Shown here: in pieces, positions 29,625 through 38,538 of the stretch | Numbering within the stretch: the first letter of the stretch is position 1 | How the letters are laid out: each line of letters begins with the position of its first letter | Source: Melghirimyces thermohalophilus | Lineage (GTDB): Bacteria; Bacillota; Bacilli; Thermoactinomycetales; DSM-45169 | NCBI RefSeq assembly: GCF_900102685.1 | Contig: NZ_FMZA01000025.1 | Span: 1-38,791 of the forward strand | Direction: 5' to 3' | DNA length: 38,791 nucleotides | The notes under the pieces: generated by a model | Databases searched by the model: none | Told to the model about the DNA's origin: nothing | The model's input: the letters and a program-made list of their open reading frames with translations, nothing else | Position numbers and translations under genes: made by a program

Positions 29625-31145
29625 ATGGCCGAAATGAACCGAAGACAACGACAAATTATTACGGGCGCGCTGATGGCCGCCATGTTTATCGCTGCCGTGG
29701 AGGTAACCATTGTCAATGCCGCTATGCCGACAGTCGTGGGTACACTGGGAGGCATCTCTCTTTACAGCTGGGTGTTTTCCGCCTATATGTTGGCCAATAC
29801 GCTGACGGTGCCCATCTATGGCAAGCTGGCCGACCTCTACGGCCGCAAAGGGGTGTTTGTCACCGCTGTACTCCTGTTCATCGGGGGATCCGCCCTGTGC
29901 GGATTTTCCCAATCCATGGAACAACTGGTCTTTTTCCGTGCGATTCAGGGGATTGGCGCAGGTGGAGTGCAGCCTATTGCGCTCACCATCGTCGGAGACA
30001 TCTACCCCTTTGAAGTGCGGGCCAAGATCCAAGGCTGGTTTTCCTCCATGTGGGGACTGGCCGCCATCGTTGGACCCCTGATCGGCGGATGGACCGTGGA
30101 TCATTTCTCCTGGCGTTGGATCTTTTGGTTCAACCTCCCTCTGGGGCTCCTGATCATCCTGACCATCCTTCTATTCCTACGGGAATCGGGGCATCGAGTG
30201 GAGAAAAAAATCGATTATACCGGAGCGGTGCTGTTCATCCTGTCGGTGTTAGGCGTCCTCTCCTTTACCCAGCTGATTGGCAACCAGGGAGCGGATTACC
30301 CCTTGGCCTGGGTGCTGTTGGTGGGCGGAGTGACCACCTTAGCGGTCTTCTTCCGCTGGGAACGCCGGGTGGACGATCCTTTTCTTCCCCTAAACCTCTT
30401 CCGTAACCGGGTGATCGCCTCCAGCAATTCGACGGCGTTTCTGACCGGGATGGGCATGTTCGGCGCGATCTCCTTCGTCCCCCTCTTCGTCCAGGGAGTC
30501 CTCGGCAAATCCCCCACCCTGGCCGGATTGGCGATCACCCCCCAGGTGCTGGGCTGGAGCACCTCCTCGGTGATCGCGGGGCGTTGGCTGCTGCACCAGG
30601 GATACCGCCCGCCCATCGTCACCGGTGCGGTCCTGGTCGCACTCTCTGCTGCCAGCTTCACGTTGATGGATGCCTCCACCCCGTACCTCTTGGTGATGGC
30701 TGGCATGTTGGTGCTGGGCTTGGGACTGGGGCTGTCGATGACCGCTTTCATCGTGGCGGTACAAAACGCCGTCCAGGGACCGGAACGAGGAACCGCTACC
30801 TCCTCCCAAATGTTTTCCCGCTCCATGGGAGGTGCCTTCGGCGTCACCCTGTTGGGAACGGTGATGAGCTTTCAGTTGAAGACCCGGATCAACACCTACA
30901 TCACAGAACACCGGGGGGAATTGAGTGAAGAGACGATTCGTCAACTGGAGAAGGCGCAAGGGGTGACCAACCCCGAAAGCTTTTCCGCCTTACCTAGCGG
31001 GATCGCCCGCTTGGCGGAGCAGTTTCTCTCCCAGGCCCTGCACACTACCTTTATCACCGCAACCCTGTTCAGTATCGCCGCACTCGCTGTCGCCTTGCTG
31101 CTGGTTCCCAAGGGCAGTGCCCAGTCCCTGTCGGTGAAGGAATGA
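29625..31145 (+). CDS. DHA2-family (14-helix) multidrug efflux MFS transporter
   Basis: 506 residues from ATG 29625, which AAGGAG at 29608-29613 favours; earlier in-frame ATGs (29598) have weaker sites. Motifs: GALMAAMFIAAVEVTIVNAA with MPTVV is motif D1 of the 14-helix exporters, GKLADLYGRKGVF is motif A in loop 2-3, and IQGIGAGGVQPIALTIVGD is motif B with the Arg of 'fRaiQG'. GFSQSMEQLVFF precedes it. A proton-driven exporter of EmrB/QacA/LmrB type in the membrane; the drug range is unknown. The 200 bases before it (29,425-29,624) carry no gene. Confidence 0.92.
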   Translation: MAEMNRRQRQIITGALMAAMFIAAVEVTIVNAAMPTVVGTLGGISLYSWVFSAYMLANTLTVPIYGKLADLYGRKGVFVTAVLLFIGGSALCGFSQSMEQLVFFRAIQGIGAGGVQPIALTIVGDIYPFEVRAKIQGWFSSMWGLAAIVGPLIGGWTVDHFSWRWIFWFNLPLGLLIILTILLFLRESGHRVEKKIDYTGAVLFILSVLGVLSFTQLIGNQGADYPLAWVLLVGGVTTLAVFFRWERRVDDPFLPLNLFRNRVIASSNSTAFLTGMGMFGAISFVPLFVQGVLGKSPTLAGLAITPQVLGWSTSSVIAGRWLLHQGYRPPIVTGAVLVALSAASFTLMDASTPYLLVMAGMLVLGLGLGLSMTAFIVAVQNAVQGPERGTATSSQMFSRSMGGAFGVTLLGTVMSFQLKTRINTYITEHRGELSEETIRQLEKAQGVTNPESFSALPSGIARLAEQFLSQALHTTFITATLFSIAALAVALLLVPKGSAQSLSVKE

Positions 31146-31198
31146 AACTTTTGACTTTTCCTCCCTTCATTTGTCAAGGATAAAAAGGAGGTAAAACC

Positions 31199-31984
31199 AT
31201 GGGACAGGAGATCATCCAGGTAAACGCCTTTACCAACCGCCCCTTTTCAGGAAACCCGGCGGTGGTCTGCATCATGTCCCAACCGGGGGGATGAAAGATG
31301 GATGCAGCTCGTTGCCCGAGAGATAAATCTGTCGGAGACGGCCTTTCTCCACCGAGAGAACGATGCCTTCCGGCTCCGCTGGTTTACGCCGTCAGAAGAG
31401 GAGAAGCTGTGTGGCCACGCCACACTGGCCAGTGCCCACGTGCTCTGGGAACAGGGGATCCTCAGACCGGAAGAGACGGCCCGCTTTCAGACGAAAAGCG
31501 GCCTTTTGACCGCCCGCCGCCACGGCGCGTGGATCCAGCTCGACTTCCCCGCGGAATCCGTGAAACCGACAGAAATACCTGTCGCCTTTCAACAAGCTTT
31601 TGGCGATCGAATTCGCTTCTTAGGCGTCAACCGGATGGATCACCTGCTGGAGCTGGAATCGGAAGAAGAAGTTCGCTGTTGGGATCCAGCCCACCCCGCC
31701 CTCAGCACCCTGCCCATCCGACGCGGCCTGATCGTCACTGCCCCGTCGGCGGAGGCAGGCTGTGATATCGTCTCCCGGTTCCCAACCACGGCATCGCGGA
31801 AGATCCGGTGACGGGTTCGGCCCATTGCCCCCTTGGACCCTTCTGGAGCCAACGGTTGGGCAAACAGGAAATACGGGCCCGACAAGCTTCGGAGCGGAGC
31901 GGGTTCCTGTTGGTCCGTCCGGAACAGGATCGCGTGATCCTCTCCGGGCAAGCGGTAACTGTCTGGCGCGGGGAACTGGTATAA
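31199..31984 (+). pseudogene. PhzF-family isomerase/epimerase with two frameshifts
   Basis: From ATG 31199 (behind AAGGAGG) the frame reads IIQVNAFTNRPFSGNPAVVC, then stops after a run of six G near 31294. One base on, it continues RWMQLVAREINLSETAFLH, LRWFTPSEEEKLCGHATLAS, up to CDIVSRF, and shifts again in the C run near 31786. It then reads PNHGIAEDPVTGSAHCPLGP to the stop at 31984. The family marks are all present: GNPAVVC, NLSETAF with the catalytic Glu, CGHATLA and DPVTGSAHC. The two indels are +1 and -1 in homopolymers, so this is either a young pseudogene or an intact gene with two read errors. Reaction within the family is unpredictable. Confidence 0.85.
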
Positions 31985-32019
31985 GCTACCTCTCACCTCA
32001 TTTGCGGAGGAAACTCACC

Positions 32020-32904
32020 ATGAAACGAGTAGAGCTGATCGTCAATCCGTCAGCAGGACAGGGAAAAATCAAGGAACTGCTCCCCAAGCTCACCCGACGG
32101 TTGCGGGAACATTTTGTCCAGGTTCACGTTCATCTGACAAAGCAGCCGGGCGATGGTGCGCGGCGGGTACAGGAAGTGGGCCATGATACCGATCTGATTA
32201 TCGCTGCCGGAGGAGATGGCACCGTCCATGAGTTGGCCAACGCCGTTTGCTCACATCCTGACCGCCCCCGATTTGCCATCCTTCCCGGCGGTACTTGCAA
32301 CGATTTTTCCCGAGCGTTAGGAATCAAACAGCACATCCCCGATGCTCTAGAGCAAATCATCAAGGGCCAGCCGCGGCGGGTGGATGTGGTACGGAACCAG
32401 CAGGGACGTTACTTTCTCAACTTCTGGGGAATCGGGCTGATCACCCGGGTCTCCACCCAGATCACTCCGGAAAACAAGGAACGCTTCGGTCGATTGGCTT
32501 ATTATATCAGCGCCGCCCAAAACCTGCTCCATCCCCGCCCCTTCACCTTGGAAGCCGAATGGGATGAGGGGCATTTCCAGGGGGAGGCCATGATGCTATT
32601 GGTAGGCAACGGTTCGTTTATCGGTGGAATGGAAGCCTTCTTCCCTCACAGCCGCCTCGACGACGGAAAGATGGATGTGCTGGTGATCAAGGAAACCTCC
32701 TTAGACAGCCTCTGGTCCCTTTTGGTATCCAACATGACTCGGGAGTGGCCCCTGGGAGAAGATCTGCACTATTTCCACACGGAGCACCTGACCATTCAGG
32801 CGAACCCTGCACAAACCATCGACTGCGACGGCGAACAGGTGGGAACCACCCCCTCAGAACTGGTCACCCTCCCCGGTCACTTAACCGTTTTGGTCGGAGA
32901 ATAA
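32020..32904 (+). CDS. Diacylglycerol-kinase-family lipid kinase (DgkB/YegS type)
   Basis: 294 residues from ATG 32020; GGAGG lies 9 bases upstream and the longer frame to 31762 overlaps the PhzF gene. The N-terminus VELIVNPSAGQGK and the ATP-binding loop AAGGDGTVHELANAV (Gly64 to Thr68) define the family, followed by AILPGGTCNDFSRALG and the NFWGIGLITRV region. The C-terminal beta domain carries LLVGNGSFIGGM and the end TIDCDGEQVGTTP. It phosphorylates diacylglycerol or a related lipid at the inner membrane face, recycling it into phospholipid. It is convergent with a broken PAP2 phosphatase, and the two reading frames overlap by 41 bases. Confidence 0.93.
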   Translation: MKRVELIVNPSAGQGKIKELLPKLTRRLREHFVQVHVHLTKQPGDGARRVQEVGHDTDLIIAAGGDGTVHELANAVCSHPDRPRFAILPGGTCNDFSRALGIKQHIPDALEQIIKGQPRRVDVVRNQQGRYFLNFWGIGLITRVSTQITPENKERFGRLAYYISAAQNLLHPRPFTLEAEWDEGHFQGEAMMLLVGNGSFIGGMEAFFPHSRLDDGKMDVLVIKETSLDSLWSLLVSNMTREWPLGEDLHYFHTEHLTIQANPAQTIDCDGEQVGTTPSELVTLPGHLTVLVGE

Positions 32905-33556
32905 CAAACCTGCCATGCGGGTTTACGTTTTCACTGCACTTGTCCCCGTTGATTCCGGAACCCGGACCATTCGATAAGGCGATCGATAAAATCAAAATCG
33001 CTCCGCCGATGGCCAAGCCGGCCATCACATCGATAGGATAGTGGATACCGAGATACACGCGGCTGAAACCGATCAGAAGAATGAGTCCGGGCCACAGCAG
33101 GGAGAGCACTCCTTTCATTCTGGAGGGCAGCCCGCTTCTGAGGTTGAAATAAAGCAAAAACCCATACAGGGAAATGGCCCCATGGCATGTCCACCGGGAA
33201 AACTGCAGCCATCCACCGGGATCAACGAAGGTTCATCAGGACGGGAGCGGGCAAAGTGGAGCTTCAGCGCGATGTTGACCCCCGATCGAACAGAATTCCC
33301 TGTATGACGCGTTTTTGGAGCAACAAAACCAGGCTGGTTGCCAGAATCCCTGGCCCAGTTCCGTGATCCCCTTCATCCACTCCGTCAACCAGGGAGTGCG
33401 CAAGGTGGCCGCCTGAATCAACAAGCGCCTGTCCATCCGGACCATCTCCCGTTTGGCCAGCTCCACAAAAGTATTGACAAACAGGAAAATGATCGGTAAG
33501 ACGAACATGAGCCCCCACCCGAGGGATGGAGCCCGCTTTCTGATCCATTGGCTCAA
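32864..33556 (-). pseudogene. PAP2-family phosphatase, broken by frameshifts
   Basis: From TTG 33556 (behind AAGGAGG) the first frame gives a membrane start: SLGWGLMFVLPIIFLFVNTF, FVELAKREMVRMDRRLL and WLTEWMKGITELGQGFW. The neighbouring frame then gives LATSLVLLLQKRVIQGIL. Another gives LKLHFARSRPDEPSLIPVDG with SFPGGHAMG (motifs 1 and 2), and the last frame gives LIGFSRVYLGIHYPIDVMAG (motif 3, SR...H...D). All three acid-phosphatase motifs survive but in different frames, with at least three breaks and a shortened middle. PAP2 enzymes dephosphorylate membrane lipids such as phosphatidate or undecaprenyl pyrophosphate. The present gene cannot make one protein. Confidence 0.8.
32906..32924. 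terminator. Short hairpin after the lipid kinase gene
   Basis: AAACCTGC (32906-32913) and GCGGGTTT (32917-32924) pair with one wobble around CAT. There is no proper T run in the plus direction, so it is a weak candidate for ending the lipid kinase transcript. Confidence 0.4.
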
Positions 33557-33628
33557 CCCCTTCCCCTCCTTACTGGTTGATGGTTAAGCGATCATGATTT
33601 TACCCTTTTTAAAGGAGATGGACGCTGT

Positions 33629-34501
33629 TTGGACAATCTGACACACGGACTCCTCGGTTATGCCGTCTATGCCGCTTTCGACAAGGAGGAAGAGACGAAA
33701 AAAGAACGGCTCGGATATGCTTCCGTTGCCATCCTAGGCGCAGAGATCCCTGACATCGAAGGATTTACCACTTTTATGGATCCGGCGGTCTACTTAACCT
33801 GGCACCGCGGGTTCACCCATTCCTTTTTGTTCGCCCCGGTCATGGCCCTGCTGGCGGTAGGACTCGTCTTTCTAATTAATCGGTCGATCCGGTTTGGCAA
33901 AGCCTTTGGGCTGGCATGGGCAGGCACCATCGTCCATATCGCATCGGACTGGTCCAACACCTGGGGGACGGGCCTTTTGGAACCAGTCTTACCGGAACGG
34001 TACTCCCTCGGCATTCTACCGATTGTAGACGTCATCATCCTGTTGATCTTTGTCGCTGGTTTTCTGCTGAAGAAAAGATGGGGAAACGTACGGGTTTTCC
34101 GCGGCGTGTGGGCTGTCCTGTTCTTATATGTCGCTTTGCAGGCCACCCATGCTGCCTGGCTGGAATCGCAGCTGGATCATCAGTATCAGGCGGTGACCAC
34201 CAGTGCCCAGCTCATTCCGACCCAGTACCATCTGGTGGCCCAAACAGGCGATGAATTTCATTTTTACGATGGCTCCGTCTTCACCGGACTGCGCAAGGTT
34301 GGGGAAGCCAAGAACCAAGACCACCCTGTCGTCAAGGAGGCGCTGAAAGATGAGGAAGCCCGCGCCCTGGCTCGTTTTTTGCCCGATTTCGGAGCGAGGG
34401 TCAAAGAGCTGGATCACCACTGGCACATCACCATCTATGACCCCCGCTTCCGGCATCACAACCCCTCTTTGTTGAGCACGGAAGTGATGGTCCCCAAATA
34501 A
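33629..34501 (+). CDS. YdjM/YfhP-type membrane-bound metal-dependent hydrolase
   Basis: 290 residues. Family signature (PF04307-like): MDNLTHGLLGYAVYAAF with the first metal His, GAEIPDIEGF, and LTWHRGFTHSFLFAPVMALL with the HR.xTHS core. Next come WAGTIVHIASDWSNTWGTGL, giving a second His/Asp pair, and helices such as ILPIVDVIILLIFVAGFLL. About four to five membrane helices are followed by a soluble C-terminal domain of 110 residues. The TTG start at 33629 is preceded by AAAGGAGATG. B. subtilis YfhP is the nearest named relative. The substrate is unknown; it is often annotated as a putative hydrolase only by fold. Confidence 0.9.
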   Translation: MDNLTHGLLGYAVYAAFDKEEETKKERLGYASVAILGAEIPDIEGFTTFMDPAVYLTWHRGFTHSFLFAPVMALLAVGLVFLINRSIRFGKAFGLAWAGTIVHIASDWSNTWGTGLLEPVLPERYSLGILPIVDVIILLIFVAGFLLKKRWGNVRVFRGVWAVLFLYVALQATHAAWLESQLDHQYQAVTTSAQLIPTQYHLVAQTGDEFHFYDGSVFTGLRKVGEAKNQDHPVVKEALKDEEARALARFLPDFGARVKELDHHWHITIYDPRFRHHNPSLLSTEVMVPK

Positions 34502-34671
34502 AAAGGAATCAGGCAGTTTATTAAAAACTGAGGTTGACGTATTCCCGGCCCATGTACTCTAATTATGCCATTTAAAGACGAAGCGGTCCCATCCATTGGG
34601 ATGGGATCGTGTCCGTGGGGCTTATGACTGGAAGTGATATCATCGATAGTTGAGCAGCGAAAAATGCATTC
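34502..34671. other. Intergenic region with a CCCATCC palindrome
   Basis: No gene is supported between the YdjM-type gene and the terminator at 34,672. TCCCATCC (34587-34594) and GGATGGGA (34599-34606) form an 8-bp hairpin without T run. Short frames lack ribosome sites. The stretch 34,705-34,966 beyond the terminator is equally empty, apart from a hydrophobic startless frame near 34,735-34,812 (LILIAISFFTGG) that I cannot support as a gene. Confidence 0.4.
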
Positions 34672-34704
34672 AAAAGGGCTACTGTATAAACAGTGGCCTT
34701 TTTC
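34672..34704 (+). terminator. Rho-independent terminator
   Basis: AAAAGGGCTACTGT (34672-34685) and ACAGTGGCCTTTTT (34690-34703) pair almost completely around ATAA, with flanking A and T runs. It may end the YdjM-type transcript 170 bases downstream of its stop or be a relic. Confidence 0.75.
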
Positions 34705-34966
34705 ATTAACGAACAATAGTTAAATGTATCTTAAGAAGAGATGGTTGATACTCATCGCAATTTCCTTTTTCACTGGAGGTCATCAGATCCTTCGAAGAGT
34801 GCAGTTTTAAAAACAAAGAAAACCGGTTTTAAAGCGGGAGCCCGGCTAGCGTTATCCGTGTGGGTCCAACTTTTATATTTCACCCTGGTAAATGAAGTTG
34901 AAAGAAATTATGAAAAGTGTCCAAAAGAGGGAAGTTTGTTACAATAACCGTTTAGGAGGGATGAAG

Positions 34967-36187
34967 ATGAAAAAAATGATGAGTAGTATGTTGGTCCTTA
35001 TGTTATTTGTCGGTGGGATCGGTTTTCGTCTTCCATCGACCGTTTATGCAGATCATCTTTATTGTGATAATGATGCGGTTGGTTATCCTTGCTCCAATTC
35101 ATTCACTGAAAGTTGGACATATAGAAGTGGATACAGTGGGGATCAAAACGGGGATCATCGCCTCGCTCGAAACGATTCCAGTAGCTCATATCTTTGGCGT
35201 TATGACGATTACGTTGTGGATCCGTATCTCGATGTATGGCTCAACAATTATGACTTCACCAACCCAAACGCCGATTATTATGTCTCAGATGGTCATACGA
35301 ATGTTCAATACGTCGGTGACATAAATCAAAATACAGCACCTGGTGGTTGGAATGGTATCGGTAAAGTATACGGATGGTTTATTGATGCTGATGTTTTTCA
35401 ACGTGGCGATTACCCAAACTCATACACCGGTGCGGATATGATAAGGTTGTATGACCCTTCAACTCTAGCTATGAACACAGTAAAAGAACAAACCTACCAC
35501 GCTAACGCTGAAATCGCCTCGATTCAAAAGAAAATGTTAAACGCAATCGACCATTATCAAAACATCCAAGGCTCTTTCCATATTCAATTTGAGAACAACG
35601 GACAAAACGAAACAATCGATTTCCAGGTGGATGAAGGAAAAACACCGGGAAGCCATGTGAAGGTGACCAAAGCAAACGGAACCGTCTTTGAAACCAAATC
35701 CAACGGGAAAGAGCATCTGGTCATGAACCATCAAAAAGAGCAGTTCTCCAAATCAAATATTGCTCCCCGTAAAGAAGTCAAAGGACCCCGCCATTTTTCC
35801 AATGAAAACGGCCAACCCGTCTTTGTCCAGCGTAACGACCCAGCAACTGCAAGCATTGCCAAAGAAGTGACTTTCCCGCAAAACTACGCGTTTTGGCTCC
35901 GTAACAAGGGGAACAAAGTCGTGGGCCATGACAAGATGTTTAACCGGGATATCACGGTGATCGAGGGGAAACACAACGACTATCTCTCCAAGAAGCTGGG
36001 TGCCACCACCTACAAAATGTGGGTGGATACGAAAACAGGCGTGCTGTTGAAGCTGATCGGGACCGATCAGAACGGGGACGAAGCTTATCACATCAAGGTG
36101 CAGGACATCCAGTTCAACCAAGGCATCAACGCCCAACAATTTGCCCCAGAGGTGCCCAAGAGTTGGGAGAAAATGAAGAAAAAATAA
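34967..36187 (+). CDS. Secreted protein with LolA/RseB-like C-terminal domain
   Basis: 406 residues from ATG 34967; AGGAGG lies 7 bases upstream and one base from the earlier ATG 34961, which is rejected. A signal peptide (MKKMMSSMLVLMLFVGGIGF ... VYA|DH) predicts export with cleavage after Ala near residue 27. Residues about 30-155 are rich in Tyr, Asp, Asn and Gly (HRLARNDSSSSYLWRYDDY; WLNNYDFTNPNADYYV), with two Cys near the start (YCDNDAVGYPC), and look like an extracellular beta domain. From about 180 on, a LolA/MucB-RseB-like half-barrel follows: KMLNAIDHYQNIQGSFHIQF, FWLRNKGNKVVGHDKMFN, YKMWVDTKTGVLLKLIGTD, QFAPEVP. The family's fold binds lipid or acts as a sensor. I know no close homologue of the N-terminal part. 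Confidence 0.75.
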   Translation: MKKMMSSMLVLMLFVGGIGFRLPSTVYADHLYCDNDAVGYPCSNSFTESWTYRSGYSGDQNGDHRLARNDSSSSYLWRYDDYVVDPYLDVWLNNYDFTNPNADYYVSDGHTNVQYVGDINQNTAPGGWNGIGKVYGWFIDADVFQRGDYPNSYTGADMIRLYDPSTLAMNTVKEQTYHANAEIASIQKKMLNAIDHYQNIQGSFHIQFENNGQNETIDFQVDEGKTPGSHVKVTKANGTVFETKSNGKEHLVMNHQKEQFSKSNIAPRKEVKGPRHFSNENGQPVFVQRNDPATASIAKEVTFPQNYAFWLRNKGNKVVGHDKMFNRDITVIEGKHNDYLSKKLGATTYKMWVDTKTGVLLKLIGTDQNGDEAYHIKVQDIQFNQGINAQQFAPEVPKSWEKMKKK

Positions 36188-36193
36188 AAACAC

Positions 36194-36232
36194 AAAAAGG
36201 GGCAGGTCAATTAACGATCCCTGCTCCTTTTT
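36194..36232 (+). terminator. Terminator of the secreted-protein gene
   Basis: AGGGGCAGG (36198-36206) and CCTGCTCCT (36220-36228) pair with one wobble; A5 precedes and T5 follows. Confidence 0.85.
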
Positions 36233-36673
36233 ATCTTTTGGCGAAACGGGTTTCTATCATCCGCTCCAACACCAGTCACCCATGGAGCTGTCCAGTTATT
36301 CTTTATACTTTACAACATGAACCTTCGGATGACTTTCCACGAGAACGTTATTATTTGATGTTTTTATGACCTATCGTCTTATAAAGGTAATATAGATGTC
36401 CTCCTTGTTTATGCAAAGATCTTGGAGCACCAAGACAGACCCCATTTGTTCTTTTCGCGTTATAAAAGGGATTACTGAACTTTTCGTCGAAAGGTAAGGA
36501 GTAGGTGGTTGTAGTCCGGAAATATCACTGATCATGGAATAGCCACTTTTTTGAAGGCCCAATTGGAATGGTGTATATTACGTATTAAATACGATAATTT
36601 TCAAACCATTTAGTATTCACGATATCCAACCCGGACAGCATGACCCTCAACATGGAAAACGGAGGCGTAGGGA
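36233..36673. other. Intergenic region without recognisable gene
   Basis: This 440-base AT-rich interval between the secreted-protein gene and yerA contains several short frames on both strands, none with a ribosome site and recognisable text. The only clear element is GGAGGCGT (36661-36668), the ribosome site of yerA. The AT-rich stretch around 36,570-36,615 may hold the yerA promoter, but I cannot choose a -10/-35 pair. Confidence 0.4.
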
Positions 36674-38458
36674 TTGAATCGACAAGTATTATCATACCAG
36701 GCAACCCGATACGAGTTGATTGAAGTAGCAAAGGGAAAAAAGCCGGCGGATCTGTTTGTGCGGGGCGGGCGTGTGGTGAACGTTTACTCAGGGGAGATTC
36801 TGCCCGCTCATATCGCCGTTTGCAAAGACCGGATCGCTTATGTCGGAGAAAGCGAAGCAGCTATTGGCGAGGATACCATTATTGTTGACGCGGAAAATCG
36901 ATGGGTCGCCCCTGGGTTTATCGAACCCCATGCCCATCCTTGGGTTGTCTACAATCCGATCAGTCTGACAGAAAAGGTGCTGCCGCTGGGTACCACGACG
37001 ATCGTGCATGATAACCTCTTCTTTTACTTACATCTCGGTGCGGAAGGCTTTCAGAAGATGGTGGAAGACTTGCGCGGGATGCCGGGTTTGCATCTCTGGT
37101 TGGCCCGCTTGGTGTCTCAAGCAGACTACACCGGCGAACGAGAGGAGTTTTCCTCGGAATCGGTCCGCAAGCTGCTGGACCTCCCGGATGTGATCGGAAC
37201 GGCGGAGGTGACCCGTTGGCCGCTCCTCTATGATGCCGACCCTTTTCTGCTGGAGACCGTCGAGTATGCCAAATCGATCGGAAAAATATCAGACGGCCAC
37301 ACATCAGGCTGCTCCTATGAACGGTTGAATTCGATCGTGGCCTCTGGGATCAGTGGCTGCCACGAAGCGATCAGTGTGCAGGAAGTGAAGGACCGTCTGC
37401 GGCTTGGGTTATGGACGACCTTGCGAAACAGTTCTCTCCGTCCCGACCTTCCTGAAATCGTCAAAGCGGTGACCGAGCACGGATTACCTACCCATCGGAT
37501 GTTGATGACCACAGACGGACCGCATCCCGGCTTTATCGAAAAACAAGGATTTGTGGACGGATTGCTGCGGGTTGCCGTAGAGTCGGGCATCCCCCCTGTT
37601 CAAGCCATCCAGATGGTGACCTTAAATGCGGCTCAATACCTGGGATTGGATGAACACCTGGGCGGCATCGCCCCAGGACGAAGGGCCGATCTGGTTCTCC
37701 TGCCGGATCTAACAACATTCCGTCCGGATCAGGTGGTCGCCGGCGGACAAATCGTAGCTGAAAAGGTGCGACTGACAGCCTCTATGCCCAAGGTGGATTT
37801 TTTATCCTATCCGCAGAAAAAACCGCTCGTCCTTGACGATGCCACCTTGTTAAACCCCGATCGATACCGGTATCCGGTCGATGATCGGCAGGAATCGGTG
37901 ACGGTCCCGGTCATTCAATTCAAGATTGCAGTGATCACCAAACGGCGGGACGTGTCGCTTCCGGTCCGTAACGGATACGCCGACATCAGCGATCACCCCG
38001 GCTTAATCTATGGCGCACTGATCGACCGCGACGGCCAGTGGATCTCCCATGGAATCCTGGACAACTTCCTCGATGAGGTGGACGGGATGGCCTCCACATA
38101 CAATACGACGACGAACCTCTTAGTTCTCGGACGGGACCCGGTGGCCATGGGGAAAGCCGCCTCCCGGGTGCGCGACATGGGTGGAGGCATCGTGCTGATG
38201 GAACAAGGGGAGCCCATCCTGGAGATCCCCCTTCCCTTTACCGGCATGATGACCACCAGCCCCTTCTTTGAAACGGCGGCACAGATTCACCGTTCACTTT
38301 TTCAAGCCGTACGGGAGCGCGGCTACCGGTTTCAAGATATTTTGTATTCCTTGCTCTTTTTGACCTGTGATTCCCTGCCCGGCCCCCGCATCACTCCCAA
38401 TGGACTGTTTGACGTGAAATCAAAAACCGTGCTGCTCCCGTCTGTCCATGCAGAATAA
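36674..38458 (+). CDS. yerA: YerA-type adenine deaminase homologue
   Basis: 594 residues, the length of B. subtilis YerA/AdeC proteins. TTG 36674 follows GGAGG by 8 bases. The amidohydrolase barrel carries metal ligands His86 and His88 in FIEPHAHPWVVY, the VTLNAAQYLGLDEHLGGIAP block with GRRADLVLL, and the late Asp in MTTDGPHPGF. The N-terminal GKKPADLFVRGGRVVNVYSG and the C-terminal domain (DRQESVTVPVIQFKIAVI, SSYNTTT-like TYNTTTNLLVLG, GGGIVLMEQGEP) match adenine deaminases, which turn adenine into hypoxanthine and ammonia. YerA-type paralogues have unproven substrate, so the reaction is likely but not certain. Monocistronic. Confidence 0.88.
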   Translation: MNRQVLSYQATRYELIEVAKGKKPADLFVRGGRVVNVYSGEILPAHIAVCKDRIAYVGESEAAIGEDTIIVDAENRWVAPGFIEPHAHPWVVYNPISLTEKVLPLGTTTIVHDNLFFYLHLGAEGFQKMVEDLRGMPGLHLWLARLVSQADYTGEREEFSSESVRKLLDLPDVIGTAEVTRWPLLYDADPFLLETVEYAKSIGKISDGHTSGCSYERLNSIVASGISGCHEAISVQEVKDRLRLGLWTTLRNSSLRPDLPEIVKAVTEHGLPTHRMLMTTDGPHPGFIEKQGFVDGLLRVAVESGIPPVQAIQMVTLNAAQYLGLDEHLGGIAPGRRADLVLLPDLTTFRPDQVVAGGQIVAEKVRLTASMPKVDFLSYPQKKPLVLDDATLLNPDRYRYPVDDRQESVTVPVIQFKIAVITKRRDVSLPVRNGYADISDHPGLIYGALIDRDGQWISHGILDNFLDEVDGMASTYNTTTNLLVLGRDPVAMGKAASRVRDMGGGIVLMEQGEPILEIPLPFTGMMTTSPFFETAAQIHRSLFQAVRERGYRFQDILYSLLFLTCDSLPGPRITPNGLFDVKSKTVLLPSVHAE

Positions 38459-38480
38459 ACCCAAACCGCCCATCATATTA

Positions 38481-38502
38481 AAAAAGCCGCTTAAGCGGCT
38501 TT
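38481..38502. terminator. Palindromic terminator after yerA
   Basis: GCCGCTTAAGCGGC (38486-38499) is a perfect palindrome with A5 before and CTTTC after. It lies 23 bases after the yerA stop codon and can function in both directions. Confidence 0.75.
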
Positions 38503-38503
38503 C

Positions 38504-38538
38504 AGGCTGTCGAGAAAGTCTCGACAGCCTATTTTTTT
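38504..38538 (+). terminator. Second strong hairpin in front of the IS element
   Basis: AGGCTGTCGAGA (38504-38515) and TCTCGACAGCCT (38519-38530) are perfect inverted 12-mers around AAG, followed by A and T7. It may be a terminator or part of the left end of the IS1182 element, whose gene starts 60 bases later; such hairpins protect IS genes from read-through. Confidence 0.75.

Noticed and set aside
34741-34947. 68-codon plus-strand frame before the secreted-protein gene
   Set aside because: No ribosome site, no recognisable protein pattern, and its end overlaps the upstream region of the secreted-protein gene.
36371-36562. 63-codon minus-strand frame in the gap before yerA
   Set aside because: No ribosome site and no recognisable family; text not convincing enough to call even a remnant.
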